NCBI RefSeq assembly: GCF_041146395.1
Contig: NC_090989.1
Coordinates: forward strand, 253,508,843 to 253,572,842
Source of the DNA: Eulemur rufifrons
Lineage: Eukaryota; Chordata; Mammalia; Primates; Lemuridae
DNA: 64,000 nucleotides
Direction of reading: 5' to 3'
Part shown: positions 1 to 13,284 of the stretch, piece after piece
How the letters are laid out: every line of letters starts with the position of its first letter
Position numbering within the stretch: position 1 is the stretch's first letter
Position numbers and translations under genes: made by a program
The notes under the pieces: model-generated
Databases searched by the model: none
Told to the model about the DNA's origin: nothing
The model's input: only the letters and a program-made list of their open reading frames with translations

Positions 1-529
1 CAAGACATCAAGAAAGGATCAACAAATCTGTCTTTTCTTTAAAACAGAAGAGACGAAAAACAACCACATCTATCACAGAATGATACACTCAGAGCCAGAA
101 GGGACCTTAGTGGTTGTCTCCGCCAAGCCCCAATCTAATGCTTGAAGCCCCACCTCAGCCTTCCTCCCAAGTGGCCACGCTGCCCATGCCAGACAACCCC
201 AGTGACAAGAAACCCACAGCCCAACCCACAGTTGGGCAGTTTTGCCTGTTTGGAAGGTTCCCTTCAACTGAACCGAAAGCTGCCTCTCTCTAAGGTTCAC
301 CTAAGTCCTGAGTCTGCCCACTGGGGCCACAGAGAAGTCTACCTTTGCTCCTCTTACACGGGAGCCCTCCTGAGATCATTCTTGTGTATCCATGGAGTTT
401 CCTTTTCCACAGGCAGCCAGCTCCATCCAGCTCCTCCACAAGTTCCTCACAGGACAGGTTTGGGGGTGGGGAAGCCGGGTGGTGGGGTGTGAGTGGGGGG
501 CAGGATAAATGGGGACTTACAGAAGTTTT

Positions 530-1315
530 CCTTCCATGTGTGTTTGAAAAGCATGTGTATTCTCTAATTGTTGCCCTTTTGTATGTCTATTTCATTAAGT
601 TTGTTAATTATGTTGTGCAAATCTTACAAATATCCTTGCCATTTTTTGTCAGCTTGATCTATTCATTTAAAAAAGGGGCATATTAAAGTCTCCCCCAAAA
701 TATCATGGAATCTGTTCATTTGTTCTTTGACAATTTTTGCTTTAAATATTTTGAGACTCAATTGCTAAGGGCATGCAGGTTCAGGATTGTTATATCTTCC
801 TATGGATTATTCTTGTTATCATTAAGTAATGATCCTCTTTGTCTTTGAGGATGCTTTGGGCCTTGAAGTTTATTGCATCCAATAATGATATTACTCTTTC
901 TACTCTCTATTATCTAATTTTGCATTTTTTAATTTACCGTGCTTTTTCCTTACTTCTTTTTTCTCCTCTTCCTTTTATTTGATCCACTGAGTCCTCGATG
1001 TATTTCTTTTTGCCTCTTATGGTTTAGAAGTTATGCATTCTATTACTATGCCTTTAATGGTTACCCTTAACTTGCTCACCTGCACCCTTGACCTAACCCA
1101 ATCTAAAATTTATCAATATATCTAACCTCCTCCTGAGCATGCAAGGATCTTAGAATGTTTTAACTTAGGTCAGCCCCCTCCCAATCTTACATATTATTAT
1201 TGTCTTTTATTTTTCTACTTTGTCATACACCCCCAAAACTAGTCATTACTTTTATAGATGGTATCCTTCATTAGATAAATCTATTTAGATTATCCTTCAT
1301 TTATCTATGCATTTG
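530..1315 (-). mobile_element. Old L1 fragment, antisense
   Basis: The AT-rich stretch contains 'ttaaagtctcccccaaaata' and 'gttatatcttcctatggatt'. These match the reverse complement of the L1 ORF2 endonuclease/RT region, where the sense strand reads 'gggagactttaa'. It is heavily decayed with no usable frame. Confidence 0.7.
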
Positions 1316-1329
1316 GTTACTATTGCTTC

Positions 1330-1497
1330 TTCTTCTTTTTTTTTTTTTGAGACAGAGTCTCACTCTGTTGCCCGGGCTAGAGTGCTGTGGCATCAGCCTA
1401 GCTCACAGCAACCTCAAACTCCTGGCCTCAAGCAATCCTCCTGTCTCGGCCTTCCACAATGCTAGGATTATAGGTATAAGCCACTGCACCTGCCGGT
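1330..1497 (-). mobile_element. Alu-related monomer/fragment, antisense
   Basis: It starts with a T run and 'gagacagagtctcactctgt' and ends with 'agccactgcacctgcc'. It is about half the length of a full Alu, so it is either an internally deleted copy or a free monomer. Confidence 0.85.
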
Positions 1498-2393
1498 TTT
1501 TATATTAATTTCTATTCTTGGATTTCTTATGCATAAGACAAAGTGAGACGCCACAGCAGTATGTGACACAGGCTTGGGATTTCAATTTACCACGGGAAAT
1601 TTTTGTTCTCCTCTGAGTCCCATACAGAATCCAGTTTCCTCGCTGCTTTTCTCAGCCTGTAGGTGAAACTTACCTACTACCCATTTCACGGAAAGTGCAG
1701 GCCTTCCAGGTTCCAAGTTTTTTGCGGGTCCAACTCCCGCATCACACAGGTCAAAGGCTGTATCTTTTGTTCTGACATCAGCATCAAACCCTTCTCTGTT
1801 CACCAGGGACTATATCCAGGACCAGTGCCCTGAGCCACTGGAACATTAGCTCATACACATGAAGTTCTGGCTCTGGGCCCCTTCTTAATTTTCAGCCCCT
1901 GAACACTTCTTTCTCTTTCTCTCAACCTCAGATATATATCAAAAATATTTTACTGTTATATTTGATCCAGTCTTTCTATTGTTTGAGATGGGAAAAAAGC
2001 CTACAATAGCTCAGACCTTGTTATCAGAACAGAAATCTATGTTCTTTTTAAAAAATAATTTACAAAACAATAAAGGTTTGTTTTTATTGTTTTTTTAAAG
2101 AGCTTTGTGAATAGCTAAATTCCTCAAGCCAAACTTCTAGTGCACCTTCAAAATAAATAAGCTCTAGGACTAGAATTATCTGGGGTTTTTTTCTCTCTAA
2201 CCTGCTTCACAGAAAGATTGGGTTTTTTTTTTTAATTGCAAATATTGGTTAGCCTTGTTTGAGGGGAAATATCTCTACCCAAAAGTCAATTTTCACACAG
2301 TACCTTTGGCTGCATCAATTGCTGCTACTTTATGCCACACAGCATTGCACATGTGGTCAATGTCACTGACATGGCATATCTGTAAAAATTTCT

Positions 2394-2424
2394 TGGATGA
2401 ATGAATGAATAGATGAATGAAAGA
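2394..2424. repeat. (ATGA)n-like microsatellite
   Basis: A short run of gatgaatgaatgaatagatg units, slightly imperfect. Confidence 0.8.
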
Positions 2425-4375
2425 ACATCCCAGCGAGGTGCAGGCAGCTCTTTGACAATTCACTTGTAATCTTTAAACCCCACATATACAGAATTTGCCT
2501 GTCATTGAAAAGAGTAGAACAGACAGGAGAAAAAACTGTAAACAAGTCAAAATAAAAATAAGAGATGGATTTCCAATTTGTTTTTCTACTCACAGAATGT
2601 TAGACTTGCAATGGATCTCAAGGAAGCCCCAGTCCAAGCGCTCCCCGACCCAAATGCAGAAACCACAACCCAGAGAGACTAGCCCAGGAGCCATCACTAA
2701 AGCCCGGGCACCCTGGGTTTTACACTGTGGCCACTTGCTCAGTGTAAGACATCCCCCAGTTTTACAAAACAGGTGCAATGATTTTTCTTGGGAAGCCACC
2801 CTTGTACTTGATCCACAGCAAGACAAAGAATATTCGCAATATTCAAATGTTTAGAAAATATTTTAAAAGCTATTTAGGCACAAATGACCCAAGTGACCCA
2901 AGCAAGACTCCAGTTAGCAAAGCAAGTGACGAGAGCTGAGGCCCCACACAGTTCATATAATTTTCACCCTTGGGTCACTTTGAGATGATGACAATAGAAG
3001 CATAAGGGAGAGTATGGCTGGTCTAGAGGCACCAGTGCCTCTAGAGATTTAGGGAGCAAGAATTCCAGAATAATCCTTGTGACCATCTCATTCCAAAGGC
3101 AAGATAACATCAATGTTAAACCTTAAGCTTCTCAGTGTTCGGGAAGGTATTTCTACCCCCTCTCCTCGTGCTCGAAGAACTGGGACCAGGACTGCTGGCC
3201 TCTTCACCCGCCCTCTTGTAGCTCCCTGACACCAGAGGAGTCACTCATCTGACTGTTCAGAGCCCAGGACATTGGCTGGGCTGTGTTCACTAGTGGGTAG
3301 TGTCACTGTGCCTTGAAGGTCAGAGTCTTCCTCTATCTTCAGACTCCCGGGAAGCAGCTGGGTCCGGCCGTGCCTATTTCCCGTGAGAAGGCTCGGCTCT
3401 CTCTCAGTTCCATCCTGTCCAGCTGCCACTGGGTGGGTAAGCCAGGGAGGGTCTGCTCTACAGCCTAGTTGGGTTCAGAGATAATGTGCCAGAAGCTTCA
3501 CTTGGGTCTCCTTTGGCCTCAGTAGTGCTGCCCAGCCCAGGTTTGCGGAGAATCCCAGGAGTGGCTAAGCAGGTATGGCATGAGCATCTGTGCGCTTGCT
3601 AACACCCACATCAGTGCCTGTCTATTTTCCCTAGGCTGGCAATGCTAGAGAGGAAGAGTGAGGGAGAAGTTGCAGAGCCCCACCTAAACCCCAATTCTTC
3701 CTGTCCACAAAAGAAGAGGCTACAAATAATGTGCCAAGGTACCAAATTCTCTCAGCCTCTGGGTGACCAGGTGGGACTTGGGGAAGCCAAAATCTGCAGG
3801 CCAGTTGCCTCCACCCACAAGCATCCTGTTTATCCTGGTGTGTCATGCAAATATTAACAGCCTCTATGTGCACTGCGGTGTGAAAAAGATTGGGAAGTCC
3901 TCACCAAAAGCATGTCCAGCCCACCGTCTGCTTCTTTAATCTCTAAAACATAGGACCCCCCCCCCTTCAACATTCCCCAAGTCCCCGCATACCAAGCCCT
4001 CATCAGAGAAGTTGAATGCAAACTACTAAATTCTTGTTCTCATCAAGAGTTGGGTTGACGGTGACCACCTGAGTTGCCTTCCTATAGCCTGAACCTTCTC
4101 CAACTGGGGACATTTTCCCAGGGGTACCCTTTGGGTGGCAGGAGGTCTCAAAGCCCCAAGGTAGTAGCACATCTTCCTAGAGCATCAAATTGGAAAATCT
4201 GAGAAAAGCTGAGTGTTTGACCTTTTTCTTAGTTGAAGTCGGGCTATTAGAAAGGCTGAATTCTTGAGCCATGTGGTCCCAGCAGCCCTGCCCCTGCAGA
4301 AATACCCTGGTTGGCATGTGGTTATCATATTCACCCATAAGACAGAGCCCTGTAAAACCTACTGCAGGGCCTTCA

Positions 4376-4660
4376 AATGTGCTGTTGAGGACTGTGACCA
4401 TTGCCTCCCCACTGGAAACCTCTGTGATCCTTAAACTTCTCAAACAGCATATATGAAAAAGGATAGAGTCTACTTACATGCCTCTAGTGATGGGAAGCTC
4501 ACTACTTAATAAGGAGGCCTAATCCACTGTTAGAATGCTTGGGCTATTAGCCTATCTTCTTGCTAATTCACAGCCCTAAGTCTTCTCTTCAGACTAAACA
4601 GCCCCAATTTCTCCAGTCATCCCTCCTAGGAAAGAATCTGCAGTTGCCTCTTCAGAACAA
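4376..4660 (+). repeat. Ancient interspersed repeat, unclassified
   Basis: It contains 'gatgggaagctcactactta', 'ggcctaatccactgttagaa' and 'aagtcttctcttcagactaa', wording typical of a mammal-wide old repeat. I see related wording at 41690-42200. I cannot assign the family. Confidence 0.55.
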
Positions 4661-4979
4661 ACTTTACTTTGTCTGGAAAGGAGGAGCTTGGCCCTGAGCA
4701 TAGCCCTTCCGGGAGAGGGACAGGGCAAGAGGAACAGACCTACCTCCGAGTAGAAGACAGTCACCACTCTCCACTTCTGCTTATACTGCAGGGACCACAC
4801 TGGTTTGTGTGGAAGCCCCAGCACCTCCTAACTCATGCTCAGCTTCCAGCATGAGTGCATTGAACCCCAGGGCTGGATCCCCAGGAAACTGCCAGTCTCT
4901 CAGCATTGGGGGGCCTGACTGTGCTGCAACTGGGGGTTGCAGTGGGCACCAGTGGGCACCAGCCCAGGCTCTGGAAGGG

Positions 4980-5175
4980 ACCTGGCTTCCAGTCTTGGCT
5001 CTGTACTCACCATGTGTCCATGGCTAAATCACTGCACTAATCTCACTAAGCCTCAGCTGTCCTGTCTGCACAATGGGCATGACAGGAGTTGTGACTTTGT
5101 AATAAGGTAGGGCAAGTAAGGTTCTCGGAGCAGAGCCAGGCACGTGGCAAGCAATGAATACACAGTAGCTACAAC
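4980..5175 (+). mobile_element. MIR SINE fragment
   Basis: MIR order is visible: 'tggctctgtactcaccatgt', 'cctcagctgtcctgtctgca', and a degenerate 'gccaggcacgtggcaagcaa' tail. Confidence 0.7.
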
Positions 5176-5879
5176 AATTACCACATCAGTAAGTAGAACC
5201 CAAGGCATTTATGAGCTCAGACACATGGGTCAGTGAAGACCTCACAGGGCAGGCAGGACTGCTACTGGGCCTGGACAGGGCAGGATTCAGAATCAGGCTG
5301 AAAGAATGTTCCATGCAGGGAAACAGTGAGCAGGAGCTTAGAGTGTGAACAACATTAAGAAAGTAATAATAACTGCAGTACCTTCCACCAAGCATGCTCC
5401 AAGCTCAGAGCCCTGGTGTTCATGTGCTTATGCACATACGTGTGCACACACATGCATGCACACGCCAGCCCTGGGAAAAGTAAGGCCACAGTCAGTAGCC
5501 CCCTTAGACACAGGAGCAGCCCAGCACATGTGGGCAGTGAGGGCTCAGGCCTGGTCACAGCTGAGCTTCTTGCAGCAAGCAGAGGGACATGGGGTGGTGA
5601 AGGGTTGTGAAGGGGAGAGAGGTCTGCGGTTGGGGTTTCAAGTGGTGGGAAACCATGAGGAGCTGTTATGGGGGTGGGCTTCAGGAAGAAAGCAATCCCA
5701 CGGTAGCAGCAGGGACAAGACAAGAGGCGAGAGGTCCCAGTGAAGGTTGCTTCCAAGGTGAGCAGAACAGTCCAGGCCATAGACCCAGAGCTTTTTGTGG
5801 CACCCTGCCCCCAAAGCAAGGTCAAACCTCCTCACCTCCACATTCCAGCCCTCTGGGGTGGGGTCCCTGACCTCTGTTC

Positions 5880-6115
5880 ACTCACCCACATTCCAACCAC
5901 CTAGAACCCCTCGTGCTGCCCACACCGCCCTTCCCCAGAGCTGTGCCCATGCGGTTCCTTCTGCCTACAATGCTTTCTCCAGCCGACCCCGACCGTCTCC
6001 ACATGTCTGGATTCTGCCCCTCCCTCAAGGCACCTCCTCCAGGAAGCCTGGCACACCTGTCTCCCAACCCACTCTTCTCCTTCCCCTCCGAAGTGAAGAA
6101 ATGAGCTCCCTGAAG
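5880..6115 (+). mobile_element. L2 LINE 3' fragment
   Basis: The pattern 'cttctgcctacaatgctttc' followed by 'ggcacctcctccaggaagcc' is the L2 3' region. Confidence 0.7.
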
Positions 6116-6509
6116 AAAACAGGTGTGTCCAGACCATCTACTTTCTCCCCACAGTACCCAGCCCTTTTTCTGACTCATGGTCAAGGTTCAGGCCACCCGT
6201 GATGACCAGGTTCCATCACACCCGGCCCCTTCCCAGGAGTAGGATGCCTACAGGGGTGGGTGATGCTAGGATTCTGCTCAGCCCACCAGCCTGGAGAAAT
6301 GCCACCATTCCCAGGGCAACGAGGCTTATGAGAGCAGGAGGCATTGCTAGTAGTTTTCTGTTAGACAAGGGACAGACCTTCTCCTGGGTTAACCCCCTGT
6401 GACCTTTGAACTTCCTGGGAGGTCAGCAGCACGTCCCCTTCCCCAGCTGTCTCTCTGTCTCTGGCCCGATGGGAGGGAGGGCCTGGCCCGTTCCATTTTG
6501 CGCCCGTAT

Positions 6510-6890
6510 TGATCTGCTGGCAGCAATGGGCTGGATAATTAGCCAGGAATTAGGGTTTCTATTACAGCCAGGAGGCTGCTCCAGCTGATTTATCACCTGA
6601 ATAATTTACTGTGATTGAAAGGAAATTAAAATGAACTCCATTTGACAACTGTGAGCTTTTATGGGCTTTAGTGAAGGCTCAAAAGCCAGATTAATAGCCT
6701 GGTGTTGGTTAATAGTCTGCCGAGAGTAAATACGGCAGGCTGCGAGCGGCCTTCCTGCTGCGGCCGGAGGAGGGACCTGCTCCCGCCAGGAGCGCGGCCC
6801 ACGACAGCGTCAATGTGAGTTTTACTGAAACAGATTCCACTGTTGGAAACACATGCGTGCACACCAGCAGTTGTGTCTTTTTTTTTTTCC
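6510..6890. promoter_or_regulatory. Candidate conserved noncoding element, intron 6
   Basis: A repeat-free block dense in homeodomain-type cores: ggataattag, ggaattaggg, cagattaatag, ggttaatagt. It also has a TGACA/CAACTG stretch and then a CpG-richer segment with few repeats (6720-6810). This composition is typical of developmental enhancers. Conservation was not measured. Confidence 0.45.
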
Positions 6891-7045
6891 TTCTCCTCCT
6901 CCAAGATGATTTTTACTCACTCCACATGTAGGAAAAACAGAATTGCTTTTTCAATAACCATTTTGAAAAGGAAGTGTTTCATTGCCCCAGGAGTGGGTCT
7001 ACATTAACCCCTCCTAGCCAGGGCAAAGGGTTTACTAAGTTTCTC

Positions 7046-7053
7046 TATAAAAG
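7046..7053 (+). promoter_or_regulatory. TATA-box-like site
   Basis: A perfect TATAAAAG followed by GC-rich DNA on the strand opposite to PAX5. No exon or frame downstream supports a promoter, so this may be chance. Confidence 0.2.
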
Positions 7054-7439
7054 CCAGAGGCCTGGGCCCGCCCACCCAGGGAAGATCTTGGCAAGAAAAG
7101 CAACAAGGTAGGAATAGGCTCTGAGCTCATGGCAGCGACAGCCAGGACCCCAGCCCGGCCCTAGGAGGGACGTTCTTCCCAGGACGGCATGAGGATGTGA
7201 ATGCTCAAAGCCTGTGGCAAGATTCTGAGAGTTCTGGAAGGATAGACAGACTCTGGCTGCAAAAGGTCAGTCCTGAAAACCAGCCAGACAGAAAACCGGC
7301 TCCTAGAATCATCCAGGGCATGGAGACCCATGGAACCATCTTGCACAAGATGAAGACAGAAGATTCCGAGGTCAGACTCCAGCTCTTAACAATCCCAGAA
7401 ACTCCCTGGGACTGAAAATGGGGTGAACAACCTGGAAAA

Positions 7440-7570
7440 AAATGTTCCAATCTGTTGAATGGGGCTCACAACTCCTGCCCGGCCTGCTTAGTAGGCATTA
7501 TTAATTGAAGGCCCAATGAGAATAGGGGTGTGAAAGCTCTTTGAAAACTGTGTACTGTCACACACAAACA
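7440..7570 (+). mobile_element. MIR fragment
   Basis: 'tgttgaatggggctcacaac' followed by a degenerate tail with 'gaaagctctttgaaaactgt', in MIR order. Confidence 0.55.
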
Positions 7571-7629
7571 AAGAAGATCACTGTTGCTAAGTTGCCATTC
7601 ATTGTTACTGTCATTGTTGTCATCTTCGT

Positions 7630-7745
7630 CATCAAAATCATGATTCCTACTGCGGATATGGAAACTAAATCCAGGGAAAAAATGACTTGCTCAACAGGGT
7701 AGTGCCAGGACCCAAATCAAGCTCCCCTGACTCCAAGGCCAGGAA
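7630..7745 (-). mobile_element. MIR fragment, antisense
   Basis: 'gatatggaaactaaatccag' then 'aatgacttgctcaacagggt' follows the reversed MIR core. Confidence 0.5.
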
Positions 7746-8129
7746 ATTCTCTTCCCCACCTGGTTGCTCAATGAAAATGACAGCAAGGACCTCGCGGAGG
7801 CCACAAGGTCACAGGAATGCAGGCCCAGACAGCTTGATCTGCTCAGAAAGGAAGAAGTAGCCAGGCTCTGCAGCCAGCACCTCGGACCCCCTTCCTGTCC
7901 CCACTGCTGTGTGGCTCTGGGGCTCACAAGGCCAGGCCTGCAGAACATTCCCCTCGCAGGCCGAGAGCATGAGGGGGCTCAAGGAACCTATACCCTTGAC
8001 GCGCATCCCTGCCCAGCCTGCGGCCCCTTGCTCGGGCATCATTTGTCCACAGTGATTGGGAATCCGGCGCGAGGGTATGTCATTCATAGTCCAGTGCCTG
8101 TGTGCGTGCAGGGCAGCCCCGAGGCCTCA

Positions 8130-8260
8130 CCTCCCATCTCTCCTCATTAAGGCGCATTACGGGGAGGTGAAGCAGATTAACCAGAGAACACTGAGTCAGT
8201 CATTATCCTGCTGGAGCTTCACCTGCAGGCCCCACCTCGGAGCCCGCACAGTCAGTGCCG
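8130..8260. promoter_or_regulatory. Candidate regulatory block with inverted repeat
   Basis: The repeat-free segment holds aggtgaagc (8165-8173) and its exact inverse gcttcacct (8216-8224), flanking an AP-1/MAF-like ctgagtcagtca and 'cattaaggcgcattac'. Confidence 0.35.
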
Positions 8261-8854
8261 GCCTGCAGACGTGCCCGCGGCGTTCTGAAGGACACTGCTA
8301 GCAACGGCGCCCTCACAGAGTCTGTAATCCAGACCTCCTCCTCTGTGGACCCCCATCTCTGCATGAGCCCGTCGGGTTCATGGTCTGTCCTTCACGACCC
8401 CGCCCAACACCGCCTCCTTGTCCCTGATGCCACCAGCGAGACATCGTCCTTTCTGGTTCCAAGTTTCATCAGCACCCACAGAGCCTTACCTCTTTCTTGT
8501 CCTGCAGGCTCTGAGTCCACGTCACACTGCCCCGTGAGACTGGGCAGAGCTGATGAGTGCGTGGCACTGTTCCAGGCTCACGGCCCGTGGGCAGGAAATA
8601 CATTGGAAAACGAGCATATGTGCATCTGAGCGTGAGTAAGTGAGTGCCTCCCCGGGCTGAAGCCCGACCGTCTCTGGCCAGTCTTTTTGGGCAGTCGAAG
8701 CTGAATGAACTACCGTTGAGATTCTGAGCCTCAATGAGAATCACGTGACACACACAGGGCGTCTAACCCTGAGTGTCTGCATTAAGAAAATGAGGGCTTA
8801 ACAAGCACCAGGGGCTTGTGCTGTGGAGGCCAGGCTGCGTGCAGAGGCCTGCGC

Positions 8855-8980
8855 CTCACTCTTTACCACGAACTTGCTGGGAGACCTCAGACAAGCCCTG
8901 GCCTCTCTCTGGGCCTCTAAAAATCAAGGGGCTTGAGAGCTTGCCTCCATAGTCCCTGCTAGGCCTAAAATTATGTGTCA
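8855..8980 (+). mobile_element. MIR fragment
   Basis: 'aacttgctgggagacctcag' and 'ctctctctgggcctctaaaa' match the central MIR order. Confidence 0.6.
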
Positions 8981-9289
8981 GCTGTTAGAAGATAAATTTT
9001 CTCCCAGATTCTGGAGGGAGAGTTGGGCCTCATCTAGGAACGTTTCCTGATTAAGTCCTCTCTCTTGCTCCTCCTGCGTCAGATACAATGTGGCTCCCAT
9101 CATCTCCCAGAAGGGCTCTGTGCAGTGGGGAGAAGCTGTTTGTGATGGAAACAGACTCTTCTTCCTAAAGCCCAGGATCTAGAGTATATGGGATCAGCTC
9201 TGTCCAGCACACAGGACCACATCCTTCCTGGCAGAGGCTCCACTCGACTTGTAGGAGGAAGACCAACATCCTCACCCCAGTGTATAAGG

Positions 9290-9735
9290 CCAGGCCCATC
9301 TCCCCAACATCATCCCCAACCCGATTTCTGAACTCCAGCCACACTGGCTGTCTTTCCATTCCTCATTCTTGCCATACTCCCTCTCACCTCAGGGCCTTTG
9401 CACTTGCTGTTCCCTCTGCCAAGCACAGTCCCTCCAACCCACATCCCTTCTCCTTGTTCTGCCCAAGGCCTTCAGTGCTCAGCATAAATGCATTTCCCCC
9501 AGGAGGCCACTCAGCCTCTGCCTTAGGCTCTCAGGGAACCTCAGACATCTCCTCCTCGGCACCAAGCACACCTGGAAGCTGTGACCCTTTGGGTAATTCT
9601 TATTTATTGTGATTCTTCCACAGTCTGTAGGCTCCCTGAGAGCAGATCCAAGCCTGTCTTGTTCACTGATATATCCCTAGTGCCTGGCTCTGTGCCTTGC
9701 ACAAAGCAGATACTAATGGATGTTTAAGTGAATCC
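9290..9735 (+). mobile_element. L2 LINE 3' end
   Basis: The diagnostic 'cagggcctttgcacttgctg' is followed by 'aggctccctgagagcagatc' and 'cctagtgcctggctctgtgc', reaching the L2 3' terminus. Confidence 0.85.
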
Positions 9736-9737
9736 AT

Positions 9738-9825
9738 GACTTGTTGGGTAGCCTTAGGCAAGTTGCTTTGCCTCTCTGGGCCTCAGTTTCCCCATGTGAA
9801 AACAAAGTGGCTAAATGATCTGTAA
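9738..9825 (+). mobile_element. MIR core fragment
   Basis: 'ttaggcaagttgctttgcct' then 'ctgggcctcagtttccccat', the MIR core, directly after the L2 end. Confidence 0.75.
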
Positions 9826-10896
9826 CAGCCCTCACAAGAACTGCTCAGAGACAGCCAGAATGTCATAAGAGGGTGGCCCTAGAGGCCTGCTCACTCCTCA
9901 GCACTCAAGTTTCCCTCCAGCACCCCACTTCTGGGTGGGAGCTTATGCACAGGGCCTACATTGTTTTGAATGGCTTTGGGGAAAAACTCCAGAAGCATCA
10001 ACTCATTAGCATTTAGAGCAAGCTCAGCAAGGCTGGTCCTTGTCACCAGTACCAGCTAGGGAAGTCCTAGGGAAAGTTGTTGTTCATAGGGTCTCTCTGA
10101 CTCGCCCAGCAGATAGGAGTGCTTGGCAGGCCAGAACCACGTGCCTGCACGGTAACCAGCCAAGGGCCTGGCACAGACCGAGCGTCAGGAAATAGTCTTC
10201 TCAATCGAATCTGGAACTTTAGGGACCTTGCTCAGGCCCCAAGAGCTTCTCACTGGCAGAGCCTTTCTGGTCCCATCTCTACAGCCACAGGGAGTGACAG
10301 CTCCTCTGCCCAGGGTGGCACACGCCGCTGCTCAGCCAAGGGTGGTCCTGCTGCTTTCTAAACCCTCTCTTGCAAATAACTCAGGGAGCAGTTTGTCCAA
10401 TGAGACATTTCTTTATCTGCAGACTCTTGGACGCGGTCTCTAAAAACATGACAGGGCAACCTGACGAGAGGGCTGACCCAAGAGAGGTGTGCACAAGTAC
10501 CATCCTAACAGTGCTCACGGCCAGTGAGCCCCCAGGCCCTGACTGACAGGAGAATGACCCAAGACCACCTCAGGTAGCCCAGATGATCATTACAGCCCCC
10601 TGTCCAAAGAGCCCCGGGAAAGGACACCATTCAGCAATGGCAGAACAGCCAGGCAAGTCACCCATCCTCTGGCTGGCCAGAGAGACGGGGGCACCAGGGC
10701 AAGAAGCCACCAGAGCCCCAGACAAGTCCCCTGACCTCGTGGGATGTTGTGACTGGCCAAGATTGACCAAGAACAACGAAAAGCCCACTCTGAGCAGAAC
10801 CCGGAGTGCCCTCACCCACACCCTGCCAGATGCCTCTGCCTTCAGGAGAGTGGCCCTGGCCTGCGTGGCAGTGGCGGCTGTGGTGGGCACGAGTCA

Positions 10897-11253
<357 letters not shown>

Positions 11254-11269
11254 TCAACTGCTGGTGAGC

Positions 11270-11490
11270 GCAGAGCCAGCCTCCCACAGCCACATACCAG
11301 GCACCGTGCAAAGCCCTTTTGACGTCCATCATCTCATCCAATCCTCACGAGGACCCCCAATGTATGTTATTATTTCCCCATTTTGCAGATGAGAAAATTG
11401 AGACTTAAAGAGACTAAATTGTTTGCCTGAGTATTTGAGTTCAGGCTGACTCAACAGCTTAGTCACCAGGTGCTACTGCCCCTCCTGTAC
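11270..11490 (-). mobile_element. MIR fragment, antisense
   Basis: 'attatttccccattttgcag' then 'atgagaaaattgagacttaa' is the reverse of the MIR core. It lies just outside the exon 6 acceptor side. Confidence 0.75.
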
Positions 11491-11599
11491 TGAAGACCCT
11501 CCTTGAAGGTACAGTTTTTGCTAGAGCTGATGTCCTTACCCCAGACCTTTGCCACCACATCATGTGATCAATCAAAACATTGTGCTAGGAAGGCTGTAG

Positions 11600-12195
11600 T
11601 CAAACAGACACTTTCATACAATTCTGGTGGAAGTGGTCACATACCCGTGCTAGACAATGTGACAAACTCTGTTAAAATCACAAACGCACATCCCCTTTGA
11701 CAGTAATCAAACTTCTGGGAATTTATTTTACACACTAGACTTACACATATGGGAAATGACATAGGTACAAGGTTCTTGTAGCAAAAGACTGGAAACGGCC
11801 TAAGAGTTTATTTGAGGGGGGCTAGTTACATGAGTTACGGCATGCTCGCATAATGGAATACCGTGCAGCAGCTAAAAGCAATGAGGATTCCCTCTGTGAA
11901 TTGATAGGATCTTCAAGATGCATCGGTATGTGAAAAATAAAAAACAAGGTACAGCACAGCATATGTAACATACAACTTTTTCTGTAAAAGAGGAAGAAAA
12001 TAAGACTTTATATGCCATATATATATATATATATGAGATACACGAGAAACATTTACAGTGGTTACCCATTCAGGGAGGTAGGAGCTGAGGGACAGGAGGT
12101 AAAGGGGGAGACTGTTCGTAGTGTGCCTCTTTGGTTTGGTTTCAGAAGTTTAAATGTCTTGCCTATTCAAAAACATAAATTTAAGAAAATACAAG
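11600..12195 (+). mobile_element. Old L1 (L1ME-type) 3' fragment
   Basis: Wording of the old L1 3' untranslated region: 'cttctgggaatttattttac', 'agcaaaagactggaaacggc', 'ggaataccgtgcagcagcta'. A (TA)n tract at 12017-12034 lies inside it. Confidence 0.75.
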
Positions 12196-13217
12196 ATTCA
12201 GTCCCCTATGTGTTTTGTATTGTTAGCTATTCACACTGTAAGTCTCTGGTGACGATGCTTACCCTTCAAAGAAAATATTATGAATTATCAATAAAAAAAT
12301 AACAGGATGAAATATCTTTTGTGAGTCGGGCTTGAACTGCTCAGAATGAAAGCAAGCACGAAGGGCAAGTTCCCAGAGCGAAACGAACCCAGGCCAGAAG
12401 TGGCATCTGCCCTCACTACAGTGAAACCCTGGGGAAACCAGCGAGGGTCAGCTCTCACGCTGAAAGGCACCCCTATGGGAGGCCCTGTCTGACCCCCGAG
12501 CCTGCCAGGACACTGCTGTCCTAGACCAGACTTCATCCATCACGTCAAGCCCCCACCCATGGGAGGAATGAGGCCAGACCGAGGAGCATGAGCAGTGGAG
12601 TATGGTGTCACTGAGACAACCAAGAAGTCGGTGCTTCCTCAACTGTCCCACCTGGGGACACCTGCAATGCAGGTGCTGATGTCTGAACAAAGACACCCGC
12701 TTTGGGCGTTCATGTGAGTGTTGGCATCTCAGAGCCCCCATGGAAGCCGACAGGCTCAGGGGACCCAGCACCATCTATGGGAAGGACCTTTGGAGGCTGC
12801 TCCTGAGCCCTCTGAGAAAATGGACCCCACATCAATTTTGACCCAAGAGGACACTGAGGCTGGGCCACAGCCTGAATGGCCAGACACCCCCATGTTGGGC
12901 CAAACCAGAAGCTGGTCTCTGACCAGATGTCCCCAGCCTAACACCAGGGTCCCTCCTCTGGCAGCCTGTGACACTGGCCTTCCACAGCACAGGTGCCTGC
13001 TCCTGTCCTCCGGATGTCATCCTTAGAGACCCTTCTCTTCCCTTAGAGACCCCAATGCCCATCCCCGTGGGGACCATTCCCATAAGGTCACCAAGGCTGG
13101 CAGCACAGGGGACTCACAGCCCAATCTATTGCTCAGCAGTGTTCTTCTATCAGTCAGCATCCACCAAACGACCCTATTCTCAAAGGTTCTGTGCACCTAA
13201 GCACACATGTATGTGCA

Positions 13218-13284
13218 CAGACACACACACAGACACACACACAGACACACACACAGACACACACACACACACACACACACACAG
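13218..13284. repeat. CA microsatellite with 12-bp higher-order period
   Basis: Units of cagacacacaca repeat about every 12 bp and then dissolve into pure CA. Confidence 0.95.
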
